Shown here: in pieces, positions 1 to 11,232 of the stretch
Layout: each line of letters opens with the position of its first letter
Numbering within the stretch: position 1 is the stretch's first letter
Assembly (NCBI RefSeq): GCF_021869535.1
Contig: NW_026262734.1
Span: 78,492,339 to 78,556,338 of the forward strand
Direction of reading: 5' to 3'
DNA: 64,000 nucleotides
From: Mytilus californianus
Lineage: Eukaryota > Mollusca > Bivalvia > Mytilida > Mytilidae
Translations under genes and position numbers: made by a program
The notes under the pieces: generated by a model
What the model saw: only the letters and a program-made list of their open reading frames with translations
Told to the model about the DNA's origin: nothing
Databases searched by the model: none

Positions 1-264
1 TGATTTAACGTGATAGAAGCATTTAGTCTTCTTATAAATTAAAATACATAGTAACACTGCTAATAAAGTTAAGACAAATAATATAATAATAATACAGAAA
101 ACTGCCAAATTTCCTTTTCCCTCAGTTCCATTATTTAAACCGGCTGTTACTGCGAATGCTATTATATTTATCAAATATCCTGCAGTTATACGAATAGCAA
201 GGAATCGGAAATGTATACGATCCAAAAGTGTATCAACAATACAAAAAAAATGTCCAAAAAACAC
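1..264 (-). CDS. Probable multi-pass membrane protein, exon running off the left edge
   Basis: On the minus strand one frame stays open from about position 264 to the window edge (stop TGA just upstream at 267-265). It encodes about 88 residues with a protein-like composition. A first segment (near D-R-I-H-F-R-F-L-A-I-R) leads into a hydrophobic stretch YLINIIAFAVTAGL. A short polar loop NNGTEGKGN with a possible N-glycosylation site (N-G-T) follows, then a ~24-residue membrane span rich in I, L, V and F ending in IYKKTKCFYH. The basic residues after the span suggest a cytoplasmic side. No start codon or stop codon lies in the exon, so both ends of the gene are elsewhere. The splice acceptor is uncertain: the AG at 265-264 lacks a good pyrimidine tract. 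The family is not recognised; a transporter or receptor tail is possible. Length and composition argue for real coding, but a chance open frame is not excluded. Confidence 0.4.
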   Translation of the reverse strand, partial: MFFGHFFCIVDTLLDRIHFRFLAIRITAGYLINIIAFAVTAGLNNGTEGKGNLAVFCIIIILFVLTLLAVLLCILIYKKTKCFYHVKS

Positions 265-711
265 TCAAATAGCATTGCAATGATCAATTAAAACAAAACA
301 AATACACAATAGTTTGCTGTGTTAAAAAATCATCAAGTGAGAATGCGGTTTTCCAATATATGATAGAAAGTATAACTTTATTCTAGGTATACCGTATTAA
401 ATTATATGAATGATAAGCATATTTCATTTACATGATTCAGGTGATTGAAATGCATCACTGATTGTTTTCATTAACATTTTAAAGTTCCATATTATTATAC
501 TTAATTGTGTCATCATGATAGCGACAATATATTTTTAAAATTTAATGTTCTGCCTTACATATATATTTGTTTGCAAATATGTGTTATGTCATAACACAAA
601 AAGGAGGCTAAATTAAACAACATTATCAAAACGGGAACAGTAAAACAACAAACATCCATACTATAACTAGTAGCTCAATTGTTTGTAAAACAATTGGAAG
701 ATCTTTCCCTT
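265..711. other. Intergenic or intronic AT-rich DNA
   Basis: No open frame, RNA gene or clear repeat was seen. If the edge exon is real, this may be its upstream intron. Confidence 0.5.
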
Positions 712-935
712 AAAAGTCTGACATTTGTAATGTACTCTTCACGACCTTTCACCTTATATACAATGAGCATAACATCTTAAACTTTTCACTTTTTGCACTC
801 AATGACCCTATCCATCTATATTTTCGAGATCGAAAGTATGATATTTGTACTGTAGACTTGTTGACCTTTCATATTATAAGCGACAACACCACCTTCTAGA
901 TAGTTTGATTTTTGCACTTACAGCCCTTGGATAGT
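712..935. repeat. Degenerate ~120-bp tandem duplication
   Basis: Two diverged copies lie head to tail. The first, from about 716, has gacatttgtaatgta, then gacctttca, and ends with tttttgcac near 790. The second, from about 836, has gatatttgtactgta, gacctttca and again tttttgcac near 910. The period is about 120 bp. The second copy runs into the left inverted repeat of the next element. Confidence 0.55.
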
Positions 936-1370
936 GTAAACTTCCCAAAAAAAACGTGTATGATGTTATGGTGTATGGCATATGGTGCAATGGTAGAAGG
1001 TGTATGGTGCTATGGTGTATGGTGTAAGGGAAATGGTGGAATGATGTAACTTGCGATCGGGAATGGTGTGATTGAATGGTGTTCGACATTTAAAACTATG
1101 CAAAATATTGATAAGCACTGATTTTTGATTATATACATTAATTTACAATATTGTGATTCAAATTCGTTTTTTTAAATAAATAAAATAATTGTTTAGTCGC
1201 ACGCTTTCTTTGCAATTAAATTGCATTATGGTGTTATGTGTAAGGTGTATGGTGCAAAGGGTTTAACGTGTATGGTGTAATGGCACGTGGTGTATGGTGT
1301 AATGGTGTATGGTGAATGGTGCAATGTTGTATGGTGTTAGTGGGAAGTTTACACCATCCAAGGACTGTAA
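918..1370. mobile_element. Small non-autonomous element with 29-bp terminal inverted repeats
   Basis: Positions 918-946 and 1342-1370 are near-perfect inverted copies (TTACAGYCCTTGG core, then GTGTAAACTTCCC), differing at two or three sites. Between them are two clusters (about 955-1080 and 1225-1340) of a degenerate 8-16-bp minisatellite of the type GGTGTATGGTGYAATGG, separated by about 150 bp of plain AT-rich sequence. There is no coding capacity; an open frame at 1089-874 on the minus strand only reads the minisatellite. No convincing target duplication was found. It resembles a MITE with internal tandem repeats. Confidence 0.6.
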
Positions 1371-3062
1371 TAACCCCATCATTTCATATGCGACAAAAAT
1401 ATGTGATAAAATCCTACACAGACTCATCTGGTAATATTTTATGATGAGGTCTATCGATGGTTCTTACTTGGTCATATGATAACTTCAATAAAAACGGGGG
1501 AAGCCATCACAACCTTAACTTTCAAGTCAGATCGTATGGTACATGTAACGATAAATAATTGCATTACATGTATATTTCATTATAATACGTTATTTTGATT
1601 GGCTAACAGCAATCTTGTGTCATTCTGAAAAATTAAGGCTAGTATTTCATAAACTTATTTTCTTATAGTACATAATGTACATTAAAAACTTGGAAGTGAA
1701 AACTATTTTTTAATTAGTTAAGTATTAACAGATTATTATACATTTTGTATCACAAACTGTTTTCATAGAAAGGATATCTAAGTATTGATTCACATGTCGT
1801 ACAATTCAGAGAGACAAAGCTGAACTAAGACGAATTTGGCTTTTCTTTTTATGTCTCTTTTTGTCATATAAACCTCCTTACGTATTCTACGTATTTATAC
1901 ATTCCTAGCTTTCATCTGTTTGGGTTTTAGAGTTACCAAGGAAGGTCTAAAAAAAAGCGCCAGACGCAAGAAGTTTGTCTTTTATAATGTTCGACAGACT
2001 AAGTAAGCTTATAAACTCTATAGCGTCTTGCATTGTTGCAATTCTAATTTAAGCCTAATTCTTGAATAAGTTTTCTAGTCACATTCAATAAAATACAGAA
2101 TACAAGGTACAAATGTACATAAGATTATATAACGCGTCCATTTTTGTTTTGATGACAACTTCCTGTAAACACGAATTATGTATATATAAGAAGATGAGTG
2201 ACAGCACATCATGATATATCATTTTGATTTTAAAATTCTTAATCGAAATCACGGTATTTATAAATCTGTCGTGATAATTTCAGCAGCGACCATTAGTAAC
2301 ATCTGTAAATGATATTTGAAAACTTTTAAAACATCGAATACAAACTATTTTTTCCTCCAGTGGTTAATATTCGCAAATAACACATTGTATGCATAGTATA
2401 TGTAGATATGTTAATATTCATTAACTCAATCAATTAAACCTTTTCAAACGCTAAAGCTATTTAAAATTACAAACATCTTTTGACAAAGAAATATTCATCT
2501 ATGGTTTATTCAGAATAACACAAAGATAAATAAGGTGTCAGTTATGTTCACAAAAATGAATAATTTTCATAACTTAAAATATATAAATACCATCAGAAAT
2601 TACTTGTAAGGATGAATGCTTGAAACTTGATTATTGAACGGTTTCTTCACATATTTAATTAGTCTATTATAATAATACATTAAAATTACAAAGATATCAT
2701 AGTCTTCATAGTATTCATAAAATATAATGATATTTAATTAAAATTTCCCTGGGGGTATAACTAAACATAAAGAGACAGTTTTTCAATAGTTTTTAAAAAT
2801 GTATATTCTTGAGAACACACTATAAAGATAATACATGTATATTTTCATTTAAGACCCTATCATTAGATTTCCTATCATGTTATGATATTGACATAAACAT
2901 GATTAAATTCAAATTTTGTATTCAAATCGAAATGCATGCAACCTAAATGACATCAATAGGAATAATACAAAATACTACAACCCATTTAATTTGCTGCATC
3001 TCAAAAATAACTACCGAATACAACTTAATTATCTGGTGTCAAACGTTCTGTTCAAGCGGAAG
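1371..3062. other. No gene seen
   Basis: AT-rich single-copy-looking sequence. I see no supported coding region, RNA gene or repeat before the (AT)n tract. Confidence 0.5.
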
Positions 3063-3072
3063 ATATATATAC

Positions 3073-3125
<53 letters not shown>
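3063..3125. repeat. (TA)n microsatellite at the left edge of the satellite array
   Basis: About 60 bp of nearly pure alternating AT, interrupted once by acgt near 3071. It touches the first satellite monomer. The Tyr-Ile repeat peptides readable across it are artefacts. Confidence 0.95.
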
Positions 3126-3126
<1 letters not shown>

Positions 3127-3670
3127 TAGTATATAAAAGTCTAAATTGAAAACAACGTTCAAACCTATGATTGCGTTGGATAAAAACCGCAATTTTTATA
3201 CGTGTGCATGTAAAACAAATTTCTTGGTAGAGGGGTCTAAATACAGCACAAACAACAATTTCCAAAAGACCAAAAAAAGTGAAAAAGTCTATTTTAACAA
3301 AACGCATTTGACTAGCAGGTCGAACAACTGATGTTCTTAAACCCTGCTGACTGCCATTGACAATTGCCAAATAAATTGATCACCAGATCTAACAAAATGG
3401 ATCTTAATATTAATTCAATACCAAACAGAAAACAATAAACTTGTGGAAAAGATGGTATACGACAAACATGAGGTGCAAAAATTTGTACACCATATCCGGA
3501 TTTCGACAATTAATGTCTCTTCAGTGATGTTAGGGATCGAAACGGTATTTGGAAGGCCATATAATTTTACCTCAATTTAGGAAAGACTCTTGAATTTTAA
3601 AGAGTCGAAATAGGATGAACGGATCATATAAACCCAAAAGAAAATATAATACAAGCCCAAACGAAAAAAT

Positions 3671-4209
3671 ATATAAAAGTCTAAATTGAAAACAACGTTC
3701 AAACCAATGATTGCGTTGGATAAAAACCGCAATTTTTATACGTGTGCATGTAAAACAAATTTCTTGGTAGAGGGGTCTAAATACAGCACAAACAACAATT
3801 TCAAAAAGACCAAAAAAAGTGAAAAAGTCTTTTTTAACAAAACGCATTTGACTAGCAGGTCGAACAACTGATGTTCTTAAACCCTGCTGACTGCCATTGG
3901 CGATTGCCAAATAAATTGATCACCAGATCTAACAAAATGGATCTTGATATTAATTTAATACCAAACAGAAAACAATAAACTTGTGGAAAAGATGGTATAC
4001 CACAAACATGAGGTGCAAAATTTTGTACACCGTATCCGGATTTCGACAATTAATGTCTCTTCAGTGATGTTAGGGATCGAAACGGTATCTGGAAGGCCAT
4101 ATAATTTACCTCAAATTAGGAAAGACTCTTGAATTTTAAAGAGTCGAAATAGGATGAACGGATCATATAAACCCAAAGGAAAATATAATACAAGCCCAAA
4201 CGAAAAAAT
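3671..4209. repeat. Representative 539-bp satellite monomer
   Basis: Counting from the TATA-like box: an open plus frame opening at TTG 3686 (or at the internal ATG seven codons later) to the stop at 3869-3871; the palindrome-like TGGCGATTGCCA near 3897; an AT-rich stretch with aatattaatttaata near 3945; the segment ccggatttcgacaattaatgt near 4035; the gactctt/aagagtc hairpin near 4125-4145; and an A-rich run back to the next TATATAAAAG. The length is not a multiple of three, so no frame can run through the array. Confidence 0.9.
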
Positions 4210-7200
4210 ATATAAAAGTCTAAATTGAAAACAACGTTCAAACCTATGATTGCGTTGGATAAAAACCGCAATTTTTATACGTGTGCATGTAAAACAAATT
4301 TCTTGGTAGAGGGGTCTAAATACAGCACAAACAACAATTTCCAAAAGACCAAAAAAAGTGAAAAAGTCTATTTTAACAAAACGCATTTGACTAGCAGGTC
4401 GAACAACTGATGTTCTTAACCCCTGCTGACTGCCATTGGCGATTGCCAAATAAATTGATCACCAGATCTAACAAAATGGATCTTAATATTAATTTAATAC
4501 CAAACAGAAAACAATAAACTTGTGGAAAAGATGGTATACGACAAACATGAGGTGCAAAAATTTGTACACCATATCCGGATTTCGACAATTAATGTCTCTT
4601 CAGTGATGTTAGGGATCGAAACGGTATTTGGAAGGCCATATAATTTACCTCAATTTAGGAAAGACTCTTGAATTTTAAAGAGTCGAAATAGGATGAACGG
4701 ATCATATAAACCAAAGGAAAATATAATACAAGCCCAAACGAAAAAATATATAAAAGTCTAAATTGAAAACAACGTTCAAACCAATGATTGCGTTGGATAA
4801 AAACCGCACTTTTTATACGTGTGCATGTAAAACAAATTTCTTGGTAGAGGGGTCTAAATACAGCACAAACAACAATTTCCAAAAGACCAAAAAAAGTGAA
4901 AAAGTCTATTTTAACAAAACGCATTTGACTAGCAGGTCGAACAACTGATGTTCTTAAACCCTGCTGACTGCCATTGGCGATTGCCAAATAAATTGATCAC
5001 CAGATCTAACAAAATGGATCTTAATATTAATTTAATACAAAACAGAAAACAATAAACTTGTGGAAAAGATGGTATACCACAAACATGAGGTGCAAAAATT
5101 TGTACACCATATCCGGATTTCGACAATTAATGTCTCTTCAGTGATGTTAGGGATCGAAACGGTATTTGGAAGGCCATATAATTTACCTCAATTTAGGAAA
5201 GACTCTTGAATTTTAAAGAGTCGAAATAGGATGAACGGATCATATAAACCCAAAGGAAAATATAATACAAGCCCAAACGAAAAATATATAAAAGTCTAAA
5301 TTGAAAACAACGTTCAAACCTATGATTGCGTTGGATAAAAACCGCAATTTTTATACGTGTGCATGTAAAACAAATTTCTTGGTAGAGGGGTCTAAATACA
5401 GCACAAACAACAATTTCCAAAAGACCAAAAAAAAAGTGAAAAAGTCTATTTTAACAAAACGCATTTGACTAGCAGGTCGAACAACTGATGTTCTTAACCC
5501 CTGCTGACTGCCATTGGCGATTGCCAAATAAATTGATCACCAGATCTAACAAAATGGATCTTAATATTAATTTAATACCAAACAGAAAACAATAAACTTG
5601 TGGAAAAGATGGTATACGACAAACATGAGGTGCAAAAATTTGTACACCATATCCGGATTTCGACAATTAATGTCTCTTCAGTGATGTTAGGGATCGAAAC
5701 GGTATTTGGAAGGCCATATAATTTACCTTAATTTAGGAAAGACTCTTGAATTTTAAAGAGTCGAAATAGGATGAACGGATCATATAAACCCAAAGGAAAA
5801 TATAATACAAGCCCAAACGAAAAAATATATAAAAGTCTAAATTGAAAACAACGTTCAAACCAATGATTGCGTTGGATAAAAACCGCAATTTTTATACGTG
5901 TGCATGTAAAACAAATTTCTTGGTAGAGGGGTCTAAATACAGCACAAACAACAATTTCCAAAAGACCAAAAAAAGTGAAAAAGTCTATTTTAACAAAACG
6001 CATTTGACTAGCAGGTCGAACAACTGATGTTCTTAAACCCTGCTGACTGCCATTGGCAATTGCCAAATAAATTGATCACCAGATCTAACAAAATGGATCT
6101 TAATATTAATTTAATACCAAACAGAAAACAATAAACTTGTGGAAAAGATGGTATACGACAAACATGAGGTGCAAAAATTTGTACACCATATCCGGATTTC
6201 GACAATTAATGTCTCTTCAGTGATGTTAGGGATCGAAACGGTATTTGGAAGGCCATATAATTTACCTCAATTTAGGAAAGACTCTTGAATTTTAAAGAGT
6301 CGAAATAGGATGAACGGATCATATAAACCCAAAGGAAAATATAATACAAGCCCAAACGAAAAAATATATAAAAGTCTAAATTGAAAACAACGTTCAAACC
6401 TATGATTGGGTTGGATAAAAACCGCAATTTTTATACGTGTGCATGTAAAACAAATTTCTTGGTAGAGGGGTCTAAATACAGCACAAACAACAATTTCCAA
6501 AAGACCAAAAAAAGTGAAAAAGTCTATTTTAACAAAACGCATTTGACTAGCAGGTCGAACAACTGATGTTCTTAAACCCTGCTGACTGCCATTGGCAATT
6601 GCCAAATAAATTGATCACCAGATCTAACAAAATGGATCTTAATATTAATTCAATACCAAACAGAAAACAATAAACTTGTGGAAAAGATGGTATACGACAA
6701 ACATGAGGTGCAAAAATTTGTACACCATATCCGGATTTCGACAATTAATGTCTCTTCAGTGATGTTAGGGATCGAAACGGTATTTGGAAGGCCATATAAT
6801 TTACCTCAATTTAGGAAAGACTCTTGAATTTTAAAGAGTCGAAATAGGATGAACGGATCATATAAACCCAAAGGAAAATATAATACAAGCCCAAACGAAA
6901 AAATATATAAAAGTCTAAATTGAAAACAACGTTCAAACCAATGATTGCGTTGGATAAAAACCGCAATTTTTATACGTGTGCATGTAAAACACATTTCTTG
7001 GTAGAGGGGTCTACATACAGCACAAACAACAATTTCCAAAAGACCAAAAAAAGTGAAAAAGTCTATTTTAACAAAACGCATTTGACTAGCAGGTCGAACA
7101 ACTGATATTCTTAAACCCTGCTGACTGCCATTGGCGATTGCCAAATAAATTGATCACCAGATCTAACAAAATGGATCTTAATATTAATTTAATACCAAAC

Positions 7201-9076
7201 AGAAAACAATAAACTTGTGGAAAAGATGGTATACGACAAACATGAGGTGCAAAAATTTGTACACCATATCCGGATTTCGATAATTAATGTCTCTTCAGTG
7301 ATGTTAGGGATCGAAACGGTATTTGGAAGGCCATATAATTTACCTCAATTTAGGAAAGACTCTTGAATTTTAAAGAGTCGAAATAGGATGAACGGATCAT
7401 ATAAACCCAAAGGAAAATATAATACAAGCCCAAACGAAAAAATATATAAAAGTCTAAATTGAAAACAACGTTCAAACCAATGATTGCGTTGGATAAAAAC
7501 CGCAATTTTTATACGTGTGCATGTAAAACAAATTTCTTGGTAGAGGGGTCTAAATACAGCACAAACAACAATTTCCAAAAGACCAAAAAAAGTGAAAAAG
7601 TCTATTTTAACAAAACGCATTTGACTAGCAGGTCGAACAACTGATGTTCTTAAACCCTGCTGACTGCCATTGGCAATTGCCAAATAAATTGATCACCAGA
7701 TCTAACAAAATGGATCTTAATATTAATTTAATACCAAACAGAAAACAATAAACTTGTGGAAAAGATGGTATACGACAAACATGAGGTGCAAAAATTTGTA
7801 CACCATATCCGGATTTCGACAATTAATGTCTCTTCAGTGATGTTAGGGATCGAAACGGTATTTGGAAGGCCATATAATTTACCTCAATTTAGGAAAGACT
7901 CTTGAATTTTAAAGAGTCGAAATAGGATGAACGGATCATATAAACCCAAAGGAAAATATAATACAAGCCCAAACGAAAAAATATATAAAAGTCTAAATTG
8001 AAAACAACGTTCAAACCTATGATTGCGTTGGATAAAAACCGTAATTTTAATACGTGTGCATGTAAAACAAATTTCTTGGTAGAGGGGTCTAAATACAGCA
8101 CAAACAACAATTTCCAAAAGACCAAAAAAAGTGAAAAAGTCTATTTTAACAAAACGCATTTGACTAGCAGGTCGAACAACTGATGTTCTTAAACCCTGCT
8201 GACTGCCATTGGCAATTGCCAAAAAAATTGATCACCAGATCTAACAAAATGGATCTTAATATTAATTTAATACCAAACAGAAAACAATAAACTTGTGGAA
8301 AAGATGGTATACGACAAACATGAGGTGCAAAAAATTTGTACACCATATCCGGATTTCGACAATTAATGTCTCTTCAGTGATGTTAGGGATCGAAACGGTA
8401 TTTGGAAGGCCATATAATTTACCTCAATTTAGGAAAGACTCTTGAATTTTAAAGAGTCGAAATAGGATGAACGGATCATATAAACCCAAAGGAAAATATA
8501 ATACAAGCCCAAACGAAAAAATATATAAAAGTCTAAATTGAAAACAACGTTCAAACCAATGATTGCGTTGGATAAAAACCGCAATTTTTATACGTGTGCA
8601 TGTAAAACAAATTTCTTGGTAGAGGGGTCTAAATACAGCACAAACAACAATTTCCAAAAGACCAAAAAAAGTGAAAAAGTCTATTTTAACAAAACGCATT
8701 TGACTAGCAGGTCGAACAACTGATGTTCTTAAACCCTGCTGACTGCCATTGGCAATTGCCAAATAAATTGATCACCAGATCTAACAAAATGGATCTTAAT
8801 ATTAATTTAATACCAAACAGAAAACAATAAACTTGTGGAAAAGATGGTATACCACAAACATGAGGTGCAAAAATTTGTACACCATATCCGGATTTCGACA
8901 ATTAATGTCTCTTCAGTGATGTTAGGGATCGAAACGGTATTTGGAAGGCCATATAATTTACCTCAATTTAGGAAAGACTCTTGAATTTTAAAGAGTCGAA
9001 ATAGGATGAACGGATCATATAAACCCAAAGGAAAATATAATACAAGCCCAAACGAAAAAATATATAAAAGTCTAAA

Positions 9077-11232
9077 TTGAAAACAACGTTCAAACCTATG
9101 ATTGCGTTGGATAAAAACCGTAATTTTTATACGTGTGCATGTAAAACAAATTTCTTGGTAGAGGGGTCTAAATACAGCACAAACAACAATTTCCAAAAGA
9201 CCAAAAAAAGTGAAAAAGTCTATTTTAACAAAACGCATTTGACTAGCAGGTCGAACAACTGATGTTCTTAAACCCTGCTGACTGCCATTGGCAATTGCCA
9301 AATAAATTGATCACCAGATCTAACAAAATAGATCTTAATATTAATTTAATACCAAACAGAAAACAATAAACTTGTGGAAAAGATGGTATACCACAAACAT
9401 GAGGTGCAAAAATTTGTACACCATATCCGGATTTCGACAATTAATGTCTCTTCAGTGATGTTAGGGATCGAAACGGTATTTGGAAGGCCATATAATTTAC
9501 CTCAATTTAGGAAAGACTCTTGAATTTTAAAGAGTCGAAATAGGATGAACGGATCATATAAACCCAAAGGAAAATATAATACAAGCCCGAACGAAAAAAT
9601 ATATAAAAGTCTAAATTGAAAACAACGTTCAAACCTATGATTGCGTTGGATAAAAACCGCAATTTTTATACGTGTGCATGTAAAACAAATTTCTTGGTAG
9701 AGGGGTCTAAATACAGCACAAACAACAATTTCCAAAAGACCAAAAAAAGTGAAAAAGTCTATTTTAACAAAACGCATTTGACTAGCAGGTCGAACAACTG
9801 ATATTCTTAAACCCTGCTGACTGCCATTGGCGATTGCCAAATAAATTGATCACCAGATCTAACAAAATGGATCTTAATATTAATTTAATACCAAACAGAA
9901 AACAATAAACTTGTGGAAAAGATGGTATACGACAAACATGAGGTGCAAAAATTTGTACACCATATCCGGATTTCGACAATTAATGTCTCTTCAGTGATGT
10001 TAGGGATCGAAACGGTATTTGGAAGGCCATATAATTTACCTCAATTTAGGAAAGACTCTTGAATTTTAAAGAGTCGAAATAGGATGAACGGATCATATAA
10101 ACCCAAAGGAAAATATAATACAAGCCCAAACGAAAAAATATATAAAAGTCTAAATTGAAAACAACGTTCAAACCTATGATTGCGTTGGATAAAAACCGTA
10201 ATTTTTATACGTGTGCATGTAAAACAAATTTCTTGGTAGAGGGGTCTAAATACAGCACAAACAACAATTTCCAAAAGACCAAAAAAAGTGAAAAAGTCTA
10301 TTTTAACAAAACGCATTTGACTAGCAGGTCGAACAACTGATGTTCTTAAACCCTGCTGACTGCCATTGGCAATTGCCAAATAAATTGATCACCAGATCTA
10401 ACAAAATAGATCTTAATATTAATTTAATACCAAACAGAAAACAATAAACTTGTGGAAAAGATGGTATACCACAAACATGAGGTGCAAAAATTTGTACACC
10501 ATATCCGGATTTCGACAATTAATGTCTCTTCAGTGATGTTAGGGATCGAAACGGTATTTGGAAGGCCATATAATTTACCTCAATTTAGGAAAGACTCTTG
10601 AATTTTAAAGAGTCGAAATAGGATGAACGGATCATATAAACCCAAAGGAAAATATAATACAAGCCCGAACGAAAAAATATATAAAAGTCTAAATTGAAAA
10701 CAACGTTCAAACCTATGATTGCGTTGGATAAAAACCGCAATTTTTATACGTGTGCATGTAAAACAAATTTCTTGGTAGAGGGGTCTAAATACAGCACAAA
10801 CAACAATTTCCAAAAGACCAAAAAAAGTGAAAAAGTCTATTTTAACAAAACGCATTTGACTAGCAGGTCGAACAACTGATATTCTTAAACCCTGCTGACT
10901 GCCATTGGCGATTGCCAAATAAATTGATCACCAGATCTAACAAAATGGATCTTAATATTAATTTAATACCAAACAGAAAACAATAAACTTGTGGAAAAGA
11001 TGGTATACGACAAACATGAGGTGCAAAAATTTGTACACCATATCCGGATTTCGACAATTAATGTCTCTTCAGTGATGTTAGGGATCGAAACGGTATTTGG
11101 AAGGCCATATAATTTACCTCAATTTAGGAAAGACTCTTGAATTTTAAAGAGTCGAAATAGGATGAACGGATCATATAAACCCAAAGGAAAATATAATACA
11201 AGCCCAAACGAAAAAATATATAAAAGTCTAAA
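9077..11232. repeat. Recent 1,078-bp (two-monomer) duplication inside the array
   Basis: Monomers starting at 9077 and 9616 are repeated by those at 10155 and 10694. Both pairs share private changes not seen elsewhere: aaaatagatc in place of aaaatggatc (near 9325 and 10403) and gcccgaacg in place of gcccaaacg (near 9589 and 10667). The spacing is exactly 2 x 539. Confidence 0.9.

Noticed and set aside
2916-3149. Tyr-Ile repeat proteins at the array edge
   Set aside because: They are translations of the (TA)n microsatellite.
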